Part shown: positions 8,325 through 17,041 of the stretch, piece after piece
How the letters are laid out: each line of letters begins with the position of its first letter
Numbering within the stretch: the first letter of the stretch is position 1
Assembly: GCA_946887295.1 (NCBI GenBank)
Contig: CAMPKP010000025.1
Location: 1 to 29,185 of the forward strand
Reading direction: 5' to 3'
DNA length: 29,185 bases
Source: an uncultured Gemmatimonadota bacterium
GTDB lineage: Bacteria; Gemmatimonadota; Gemmatimonadetes; Gemmatimonadales; GWC2-71-9
Made by a program: the position numbers and the translations under genes
The notes under the pieces: generated by a model
Seen by the model: only the letters and a program-made list of their open reading frames with translations
Told to the model about the DNA's origin: nothing
Databases searched by the model: none

Positions 8325-9232
8325 GGCGCTGGGTCCTTGCCGCTGCCCTGGCGTGCGCCGCCTGCGGCGCAGCCGCCGACGGCGAGCGCCGGGGTGACGA
8401 GGCCTACGGCCGCGGGCAGTATGCCCAGGCGCTGAAGGAGTACCGGGCCCTGGCTGCCGGAAAGGCCCACCCCCGGATCTATGCCAAGACCGGCGCCGCT
8501 GCGCTCCGCACCGGCGAGCTCCGCGAGGCCGCCGACGCCTACCTGCACCTCGCCGGCGAGGACCCGGGCCGGGTGCAGGAAGCGGCGGAAGGTCTGGAGG
8601 CGGTGGCCCGCGCGGCGGAGCGGTCCGACCGTACCGACGCGCTGCAGGAGGCGGTGGTGGGTCTTCAGACGCTGGCGCCCGACCGCGTACCGGGGCAGTA
8701 CGCGCTGGTACTCGCGCAGAAGGAAGGAGCCGAGGCCGGCGAGCTCGCGGCGCTGCTGCCCCGCGCCATCGCGACCGCACCCGACCAGGCGACGGTGGAT
8801 TCACTCCTCGCCCTGCACGCCCGGCTGCTTCAACAGACATCGGGCTGCGGTCAGGCCATGTTTCAATTTCGTGCCGTGCTGCGGCGGTCGCGGGACAGCT
8901 CGCTCCTCGGGGGGGCTCGCAAGGGGGCGGCCGACTGTGCCCTCTCCCTCGGACGGCGGGCAGCCTCGAGCGGAAAGGACGCCGACGCGGCGCTCTGGTT
9001 CGCCGAGGCCGCGCGAATGGACTCCAGCTCCGCCACCGGCCGGCGCGCGCTCTTCGCGTACGCGGACACTCGACTGACCCAGGGCGACACGCTCGCTGCC
9101 GCAATCGCGTACCAGGCGATCGTGTCCGACGCGGCGGTCGCCGACTCCTTCAGCGGTATGGCCCGCAGCAGGCTCGCCGCGCTGGGACTCACCCCGACGG
9201 CGGGCCGCGACTCCGGGTCCGACTCTCCATGA
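8321..9232 (+). CDS. Predicted TPR-like lipoprotein of unknown function
   Basis: Starting at the GTG at 8321, which overlaps the previous stop, the 303-aa protein begins [21 protein letters not shown]. This is a short basic-hydrophobic signal with candidate lipid-attachment cysteines at 12 and 15; the lipobox (ALAC) is acceptable but not ideal. The mature part is alpha-helical and repeat-like: [36 protein letters not shown], and a C-terminal [11 protein letters not shown] with [20 protein letters not shown]. These resemble degenerate TPRs. The open frame extends upstream to 8183, but that part is a shadow of the preceding gene. The stop overlaps the ATG of the BamD-like gene (ATGA), so the two lipoproteins are probably made together, perhaps as partners. 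No named family was recognised. Confidence 0.75.
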   Translation: MRRWVLAAALACAACGAAADGERRGDEAYGRGQYAQALKEYRALAAGKAHPRIYAKTGAAALRTGELREAADAYLHLAGEDPGRVQEAAEGLEAVARAAERSDRTDALQEAVVGLQTLAPDRVPGQYALVLAQKEGAEAGELAALLPRAIATAPDQATVDSLLALHARLLQQTSGCGQAMFQFRAVLRRSRDSSLLGGARKGAADCALSLGRRAASSGKDADAALWFAEAARMDSSSATGRRALFAYADTRLTQGDTLAAAIAYQAIVSDAAVADSFSGMARSRLAALGLTPTAGRDSGSDSP

Positions 9233-10023
9233 ATCGCTCTCGATCGCTCCTGGTGGCCGCCGGTCTTCTCGTTCTGGCCGGGTGTGGCGGCGGGCGCTCT
9301 CCCGCCGCGGGAGGCTCGCCTGCCACCCCGGCGCAGGCGGAGGGGGCCAGTCCGCAGGAGGTGGACTCTCTGTTCCGCCTGGGGGAGAGCATGTTCCGCC
9401 GGGGCAAGTGGAACGACGCGATCAAGCATCTCGAGCGCGTGCTGCTGGAGTTCTCTCCCGGCGATTCCCGCATACCCCGCGCGCGGTACCTGCTCGGCGA
9501 AGCGAAGTTCGCCATCGGGAGCCATCTCGAGGCCGCCCGGGAGTTCCGCCGGGTCTCCGACGAGACGCCCAACGATGCGCTGGCGCCCGATGCCCTGCTG
9601 CGGGTGGGCGACGTCTACTCCGATCTCTGGCGTCGGCCGGAGCTCGATCCCTCCTACGGACAGACCGCGCTGGCGACCTACCAGGAGCTGCTGAACCGGT
9701 ACCCCAACAGTCGGGCCGCCCCGCGCGCCCGGCAGCGCATCGAGGAGCTGCAGGAGCGCTTCGCGTTCAAGGAGTACCGGGCCGGGATGTTCTACTTCAA
9801 GCTCAAGGCCTACGACTCGGCGATCCTCTATCTGAAGGACGTCGTCGCGACCTATCCCAAGTCCTCGATCGCCCCGGAAGCGCTGCTCAAGCTGGTGGAG
9901 GCCTACCAGCGGCTGGGGTACCAGGAGGACGTCCGGGAGACCTGCGGCTATCTTCGCCGCTTCCATCCCGACGCGCTGCGGGGCCGGAACGCATGCCCCA
10001 CCGACACGGCGGGCGCCTCCTAG
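9229..10023 (+). CDS. bamD: BamD-like outer-membrane assembly lipoprotein
   Basis: The 264-aa product has a classic lipoprotein signal: [19 protein letters not shown], with lipobox LAGC and Cys19. A low-complexity Ala/Gly/Pro linker follows, then TPR pairs typical of BamD/YfiO: EVDSLFRLGESMFRRGKWND, AIKHLERVLLEFSPGDSRI, ARYLLGEAKFAIGSHLEAA, a long GQTALATYQELLNRYPNSRA unit, EYRAGMFYFKLKAYDSAILY and YPKSSIAPEALLKLVEAYQRLG. BamD works with BamA to insert beta-barrel proteins, so a diderm envelope is implied. The length is close to that of E. coli BamD (245 aa). BamA is not in this window. The gene overlaps the preceding lipoprotein gene by 4 bases and ends 4 bases before nadD. Confidence 0.85.
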   Translation: MNRSRSLLVAAGLLVLAGCGGGRSPAAGGSPATPAQAEGASPQEVDSLFRLGESMFRRGKWNDAIKHLERVLLEFSPGDSRIPRARYLLGEAKFAIGSHLEAAREFRRVSDETPNDALAPDALLRVGDVYSDLWRRPELDPSYGQTALATYQELLNRYPNSRAAPRARQRIEELQERFAFKEYRAGMFYFKLKAYDSAILYLKDVVATYPKSSIAPEALLKLVEAYQRLGYQEDVRETCGYLRRFHPDALRGRNACPTDTAGAS

Positions 10024-10027
10024 GCCG

Positions 10028-10596
10028 ATGGTCGGCCTCTTCGGCGGCTCGTTCGATCCGGTCCACCACGGGCATCTCATCGTCGGCCAGGTGGCGGCCG
10101 AGACCCTGGGCCTCGAGGCGCTGCGATTCATGCCCGCCCGGGAACAGCCGTTCAAGCGGGGCCGGCACGGAGCCTCGCCGGAGCAGCGCGCCGCCATGCT
10201 GGAGCTCGCCGTGGCGGGCTCTCCCGGCCTCCAGGTGGAGCGCATCGAGCTCGAGCGCGCCGGACCCTCCTACACCATCGACACCCTGCGTGCCATCCTC
10301 GACCGGGAGCCCGGCATCCGCCTGACTCTGCTGCTCGGCGCCGACGCCGCGGCCGAGCTCGAGGCCTGGCACGAGGCCGCGGAGATCCCCAGGCTGGCCA
10401 CGGTCGTGGTCTTCGCCCGCCCCGGGGTGCCGGTGCCGGCCTCTCCGCTCGTCAGCCGGTCCATCCGGGTCCCGGCCCTCGAGATCTCGGCCACGGAGGT
10501 CCGCCGGCGGGCCCGGGAAGGCCGCTCCCTCCGCTACTGGGTACCCGATCCGGTCGCGGAGTACGTCCGTCTGCATCGGTTATATTTGGATCCAGC

Positions 10597-10600
<4 letters not shown>
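10028..10600 (+). CDS. nadD: Nicotinate-nucleotide adenylyltransferase
   Basis: NadD joins ATP and nicotinate mononucleotide to give deamido-NAD in NAD synthesis. The 190-aa protein starts [17 protein letters not shown], containing the nucleotidyltransferase motif [10 protein letters not shown] (7-16). It ends with the second motif [20 protein letters not shown], followed by [12 protein letters not shown], as in the family. [11 protein letters not shown] and [14 protein letters not shown] are the expected core segments. The ATG at 10028 is the first possible start after the BamD stop and leaves no room for extra sequence. The stop overlaps the secA ATG (ATGA). The gene probably also contains the proximal promoter-like box of secA near its 3' end. 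Confidence 0.94.
10581..10599 (+). promoter_or_regulatory. Promoter-like TATATTTG box just before secA
   Basis: TATATTTG at 10581-10588, inside the AT-poor 3' end of nadD, matches the Bacteroidota -7 element TAnnTTTG exactly and lies 10 bases before the secA ATG at 10597. No -35 match and no Shine-Dalgarno are seen. It could give a nearly leaderless secA transcript in addition to read-through from nadD. Confidence 0.35.
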
Positions 10601-13785
<3,185 letters not shown>

Positions 13786-13816
13786 GCCGCGGGAGAGCGG
13801 CAGCTACCAGGAACCA

Positions 13817-13846
13817 CGACCCTCCGGTCAGGCGATCGGAGGGTCG
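13817..13846 (+). terminator. Strong hairpin terminator after secA, possibly bidirectional
   Basis: CGACCCTCCG (13817-13826) and CGGAGGGTCG (13837-13846) are perfect inverted repeats. The inner bases GTC/GAT extend the stem to 13 pairs (one G-T) with an AGGC loop. The sequence CTCGTTTCCC follows on the + strand. It lies 31 bases after the secA stop and before the convergent stop of the lipoprotein gene on the other strand, so it may stop both. Confidence 0.75.
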
Positions 13847-13863
13847 CTCGTTTCCCTGGCGGC

Positions 13864-13879
13864 CGGGGCTGAAGCCCCG
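13864..13879. repeat. Small hairpin CGGGGC-TGAA-GCCCCG next to the lipoprotein stop
   Basis: A perfect 6-bp stem with TGAA loop lies directly downstream (minus-strand sense) of the lipoprotein stop codon. A close relative, CGGGGC-GCCGAA-GCCCCG, occurs at 27693-27710 after ssb. It may be a terminator stem or a small dispersed element; two copies do not decide. Confidence 0.35.
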
Positions 13880-13880
13880 C

Positions 13881-14291
13881 TCAGCATTTGCCGCCGTCCT
13901 TGGGGAAGACGAGGCAGGCAACAGGCGCCTTTCCGCTTGATCCACCCGTCACCGTGACCTGGGCCGTGGCCCTGGTATTCTGCCAGGTGGCAACGATCAT
14001 CGTCTGACCCGCACTGAGTCCCTGGACTACGCCGCCGGTATGGACCGTCGCCACGCCCTCGTTGGAGCTGATCCAGCTGACGTTCTCCGGCGAGGTGGAG
14101 CCGCCATCCTGTCCCGTGACGGTTGCCCTGAGCTTCAAGGAAGTACCGCCCTTGATGACGACGCTGCCGGGCTCGAGGGTCATGACCGGCCCGTCGATCA
14201 CGAACGAAGGTCCCGTTCCGGATGGTGATTCGCAGCCCAGCAGCGCGGTGGCCAGGGCCAGCGGGATGCCCAGGGAGAATGAAGCGTTCAT
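13881..14291 (-). CDS. Small Ig-like (BIG2-type) lipoprotein
   Basis: The start is the ATG ending at 14291, chosen because GGAGG lies 6 bases ahead of it and the product then begins MNASFSLGIPLALATALLGC, a lipoprotein signal with lipobox LLGC and Cys20. The longer open frame up to 14393 is rejected. The mature 136-aa protein carries one bacterial Ig-like (BIG2) domain. Its marks are PVMTLEPGSVVIKGGTSLKL, RATVTGQDGG, the core VSWISSNEGVATVHTGG and VVQGLSAGQTMIVATWQ. It should be anchored on the cell surface or periplasmic face. It ends with two cysteines (ACLVFPKDGGKC). It faces away from the SARP-kinase gene and shares its promoter region, so that regulator may control it. Function is unknown. 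Confidence 0.85.
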   Translation of the reverse strand: MNASFSLGIPLALATALLGCESPSGTGPSFVIDGPVMTLEPGSVVIKGGTSLKLRATVTGQDGGSTSPENVSWISSNEGVATVHTGGVVQGLSAGQTMIVATWQNTRATAQVTVTGGSSGKAPVACLVFPKDGGKC

Positions 14292-14372
14292 GTGAGCCTC
14301 CGATGGATCGCGTGGTGAAGCCTGAGGAGCGATCGTGCCGCGAGCCGCTTGCCCGTCACGAACCGCGGAGCC

Positions 14373-14380
14373 ACTATAGA
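14373..14380. promoter_or_regulatory. Symmetric -10 element between divergent genes
   Basis: The + strand reads TATAGA at 14375-14380, and the - strand reads TATAGT across 14373-14378, both centred on the palindrome CTATAG. The + reading lies 11 bases before the ATG of the SARP-kinase gene; the - reading would give a leader of roughly 75 bases for the lipoprotein gene. No good -35 hexamer was seen on either side. Confidence 0.4.
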
Positions 14381-14391
14381 CAGCCGGACTC

Positions 14392-15990
14392 ATGCCCTCC
14401 TCACTCCGACCTCAGCGGGCGCTCATGTTCCGGCTCAGCACCTTCGGGCGGCTGGCTCTCATGGATGAATCCGGCGACATCGTCGTCGCCCAGCGCCGCC
14501 GGCTCGCCCTCCTCGCGCTGCTCGCGGTCGGCGGCGACGCCGGTCTCACCCGCGACAAGATCCTCGCCTACCTGTGGTCGGAGAGCTCCTCCGACAACGC
14601 GCGGCACGCCCTCGAGCAGCTGCTCTACTCCATGCGCCGGCAGGTGCCGGCCGACCTGTTCCATGGCGGGGACCCCATCCGGCTGAACACCCGGGTGGTC
14701 CGGGTGGACGTGGTGGAGTTCGAGGAGGCGATCGCGGCCGACGACCCGACGCGCGCAGCGGCGGCGTACCGAGGCCCGTTCCTCGACGGCTTCTATCTGG
14801 CGAGCGCGCCCGAGTTCGAGCGCTGGGCGGAGCAGGAGCGGACCCGCCTGGCCGGGGAGTACGCGCAGACCCTCCGGAAGCTGGCTACCGAGGCGCATGC
14901 GCTCGGCCGGCATACCGCGGAGATCGACCTCTGGCGCCAGATCGCCTCGATCGATCCCCTCGGCGAGCGGGCCGCGGTCGGACTCGTGCGGGCGCTGGCG
15001 GAAGCGGGAGACCTGGCCGGCGCGCTCCGCCACGCCCGGGAGTACGAGCGGCGGGTGCGGGAGGAGCTTCCCGGGGCGCCGCCGGTGGGACTGGTCGCGA
15101 TGGTGGAGCGAATGGGCTGCGAGCGAGCCGCCCGGCCGAGCGGCGAGGTGGATCGGCCGGTGGAAGCCGCCGACCGGTACGTCATCGATCGTGAGGTGGG
15201 GCGCGGGGCGGTGGCGACGGTATATCTGGCCCGCGACCAGAAGCACGACCGGGCCGTAGCCCTCAAGATCCTGAGACCCGAGATCGCGTCCGCCGCCGAC
15301 GCGAGGCGCTTCGCCCGCGAGATCGCCTTCCTCGCCCGGCTGCACCACCCCCACATCCTGCCGCTCTACGACTCGGGCACCCTGCCGCTGCCGGGAGGGC
15401 ACACCGGGCTCTACTACGTGATGCCCTACGTCCGAGGCGAGACGCTTCGCCAACGGCTTCAGCGTGAGGTCCAGGTGCCGGTCGTGGAGGCCGTATCCCT
15501 GGCAGGTCAGGTGGCCGACGCACTGAGCCACGCGCACGAGGAGGGCGTTCTGCACCGCGACATCCGTCCCGAGAACATCCTCCTCGAGGCGAATCACGCC
15601 CTGGTGTCGGACTTCGGCATCGCCCGCGCGCTCGAGGCGGCCGGCTCGGAGCGATTCTCCGCCTCCGGGGTGGTTCTCGGGGTCCCGGCATACCTGAGTC
15701 CCGAGCAGGCCTCGGGCAGCGACCGCATCGACGGACGCAGCGACATCTACAGCCTGGGCTGCGTGCTCTACGAAATGCTGACCGGAATGCCGCCGTTCAC
15801 GGGCGCCACGCGCGCCGCGGTGCTGGCCCGCGTGATCGCCGATCCGGTGCCGCCGATCCGGACGGCGCTCCCCTCAGTGCCCGCGGCGCTCGAGAGGGTG
15901 ATCCTGAAAGCGCTCGCGAAGCGGCCCCAGGATCGCTTCGCCAACGCCGCGGAGTTCGCCGCGGTGCTCCTGGCCGAAGCTCGCGCCTGA
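14392..15990 (+). CDS. SARP/BTAD transcriptional regulator fused to a Ser/Thr protein kinase
   Basis: The 532-aa protein joins three parts. Residues 12-105 resemble the winged-helix DNA-binding domain of SARP/OmpR-type regulators (FRLSTFGRLAL, LTRDKILAYLWSE, ARHALEQLLYSMRRQV). Residues 106-245 form the TPR-like bacterial transcriptional activation (BTAD) domain (VDVVEFEEAI, YRGPFLDGFYL, GERAAVGLVRALAEAGDLAG). Residues 263-530 are a Hanks-type kinase: glycine loop VGRGAVATVYLA with the third Gly replaced, VALK Lys292, HRDIRPEN (388-395), DFG (407-409), SPE (436-438) and SDIYSLGCVLYEMLTG. The usual catalytic-loop lysine (HRDxKPxN) is Arg392. No membrane segment is seen. ATG 14392 is taken; ATG 14425 (MFRLSTFG) is a good alternative. 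It probably links phosphorylation to DNA binding; targets are unknown. Confidence 0.88.
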   Translation: MPSSLRPQRALMFRLSTFGRLALMDESGDIVVAQRRRLALLALLAVGGDAGLTRDKILAYLWSESSSDNARHALEQLLYSMRRQVPADLFHGGDPIRLNTRVVRVDVVEFEEAIAADDPTRAAAAYRGPFLDGFYLASAPEFERWAEQERTRLAGEYAQTLRKLATEAHALGRHTAEIDLWRQIASIDPLGERAAVGLVRALAEAGDLAGALRHAREYERRVREELPGAPPVGLVAMVERMGCERAARPSGEVDRPVEAADRYVIDREVGRGAVATVYLARDQKHDRAVALKILRPEIASAADARRFAREIAFLARLHHPHILPLYDSGTLPLPGGHTGLYYVMPYVRGETLRQRLQREVQVPVVEAVSLAGQVADALSHAHEEGVLHRDIRPENILLEANHALVSDFGIARALEAAGSERFSASGVVLGVPAYLSPEQASGSDRIDGRSDIYSLGCVLYEMLTGMPPFTGATRAAVLARVIADPVPPIRTALPSVPAALERVILKALAKRPQDRFANAAEFAAVLLAEARA

Positions 15991-15999
15991 GGTGGGTGA

Positions 16000-16019
16000 G
16001 CGGCCGCCGTGATGGCCGC
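16000..16019 (+). terminator. Weak hairpin after the SARP-kinase gene
   Basis: GCGGCC (16000-16005) pairs with GGCCGC (16014-16019) around an 8-base loop, 10 bases after the kinase stop. No T-run follows, so termination is uncertain. Confidence 0.3.
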
Positions 16020-16054
16020 GGGAATCGGGCACTGATGAGCCGGCCGGGCCGGCT

Positions 16055-16069
16055 TACCTTCGCCCGATG
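16055..16069 (+). promoter_or_regulatory. TACCTT -10-like box giving a probable leaderless radC start
   Basis: TACCTT (16055-16060) is followed by exactly six bases and then the radC ATG (16067). Transcription normally starts 6-8 bases after a -10 element, so the RNA would begin at the start codon itself. There is no Shine-Dalgarno. The same layout recurs at 21624-21638. Confidence 0.45.
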
Positions 16070-16750
16070 TCCCCACTTCTGACCGCGCTACCCCACGCCG
16101 AGCGCCCCCGCGAGCGGCTCTGGTCCCTGGGCCCTGCCGCTCTCACCACCGTCGAGCTGGTCGCCATTCTCCTGGGCACCGGAAGCGGCGGCCGGACCGG
16201 GCTCGAGATCGCCGCGCAGCTGCTGGAGGTGGGGGACGGATCCCTCCGGCGCCTCGCCCAGCGGCCCCGCGCGGAGCTGCTGCAGGCCGAAGGGATCGGG
16301 CCCGGCAAGGCCGGCCGCCTGCTCGCCGGGTTCGAGATCGGCGCCCGGCTGGCGAGGGAAGGGCGTCCGCCGGTCCAGCGCATCCGCGAGCCCGAGGATG
16401 TCGTGCGGCTCTTCCAGGCCCGGCTGCGCGACCTTCAGGTGGAGGAGTTCCACCTCCTGGCACTGGACAGCCAGAGCCAGGTTCTCCGGGAGGTCCTGGT
16501 GACGCGGGGGCTGCTGAACAGCTCCCTGGTCCATCCCCGCGAGGTCTTCCGGGCCGCCATCGCGGAGGCCGCCGCCGGTATCATCGTCGTCCACAATCAT
16601 CCCAGCGGAGACCCGACCCCCTCGGCCGAGGACCGGGCGGTCACCCGGCAGCTGGTGGAGGCGGGCCGGCTGCTCGACCTTCCGCTCTACGATCACGTCA
16701 TCATCGCCGGCGACCGGTTCGTGAGTCTCGCCACGCTCGGTCTCCTCTGA
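16067..16750 (+). CDS. radC: RadC family JAB/MPN protein
   Basis: The 227-aa protein has a helix-hairpin-helix-like N-terminal part (ELVAILLGTGSGGRTGLEIA, then LLQAEGIGPGKAGRLLAGFE) and a C-terminal JAB1/MPN metal-binding domain. The metal motif is HNHPSGDPTPSAEDRAVT, with DHVIIAGDRFVSL near the end. Family members were long called DNA repair proteins, but that role is doubtful; the metal site suggests a hydrolase or nuclease-like activity. The length is normal. ATG 16067 has no ribosome site and follows a TACCTT box by six bases, suggesting leaderless translation. The frame begins MSPLLTALPHAERPRERL, the usual family start. Next gene is the (p)ppGpp synthetase, with a long leader between. 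Confidence 0.93.
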   Translation: MSPLLTALPHAERPRERLWSLGPAALTTVELVAILLGTGSGGRTGLEIAAQLLEVGDGSLRRLAQRPRAELLQAEGIGPGKAGRLLAGFEIGARLAREGRPPVQRIREPEDVVRLFQARLRDLQVEEFHLLALDSQSQVLREVLVTRGLLNSSLVHPREVFRAAIAEAAAGIIVVHNHPSGDPTPSAEDRAVTRQLVEAGRLLDLPLYDHVIIAGDRFVSLATLGLL

Positions 16751-16776
16751 CCGCCGGCCGCTCTCCTCGTCCGGTG

Positions 16777-16782
16777 TAAATT
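16777..16782 (+). promoter_or_regulatory. TAAATT -10-like box at the head of the RSH leader
   Basis: TAAATT, in an AT-rich patch that is rare for this DNA, lies 27 bases after the radC stop. Transcription from it would begin near 16789, leaving a leader of about 250 bases before the RSH gene. No -35 match was seen. Confidence 0.35.
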
Positions 16783-16785
16783 CAA

Positions 16786-17037
16786 ATCAGGTGGCGGGAT
16801 AGCCCCTGATGGGCGGCTCGACGCCGGGCCCCCGCGGGGGCGCCGCGCGGTGGTGGTCGCGTTGACGGCCGGGGCACTTCTCGCCATCGTAAGTCAGGGC
16901 CTGTGCTGCACCCGTCAGGCAAGCCCCCCATGTCCCCGCCAGCGACGGAGACCAATCCGCGGCGGAACCGCCGGTTCCGCCGCCCGGAGGCTTTCGTCCG
17001 CCGGCGGGCACGTGACTCTCGTGACGATGGGACCCGA
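16786..17037 (+). promoter_or_regulatory. Structured leader region of the RSH gene
   Basis: Three strong secondary-structure elements lie here. ATCAGG (16786-16791) pairs with CCTGAT (16805-16810), with an inner GGC/GCC pairing. GCCCCCGCGGGGGC (16828-16841) is a perfect 14-base palindrome. GCGGCGGAACC (16959-16969) pairs perfectly with GGTTCCGCCGC (16973-16983) across a 3-base loop. No known riboswitch class was recognised. If the RSH protein in fact starts at the ATG at 16930, part of this stretch is coding. Confidence 0.4.
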
Positions 17038-17041
17038 GTGA
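16850..17041 (+). CDS. Possible 63-aa leader ORF overlapping the RSH start (doubtful)
   Basis: A GTG-started frame begins MVVALTAGALLAIVSQGLCC, a hydrophobic stretch ending in two cysteines, and then becomes Arg/Pro/Gly-rich. Its TGA overlaps the preferred GTG of the RSH gene (GTGA), the same coupling used by several real gene pairs in this window. However, there is no ribosome site, the second half looks like random GC-rich translation, and it overlaps a perfect hairpin. It may be chance. Confidence 0.2.
   Translation: MVVALTAGALLAIVSQGLCCTRQASPPCPRQRRRPIRGGTAGSAARRLSSAGGHVTLVTMGPE

Noticed and set aside
14292..14393. N-terminal extension of the Ig-like lipoprotein
   Set aside because: A good ribosome site and lipoprotein signal mark the start at 14291; the extension would bury the signal peptide.
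16786..17037. SRP RNA, RNase P RNA or a known riboswitch in the RSH leader
   Set aside because: I looked for GGAAGCAGC-like, GAGGAAAGTCC-like and common riboswitch cores and saw none.
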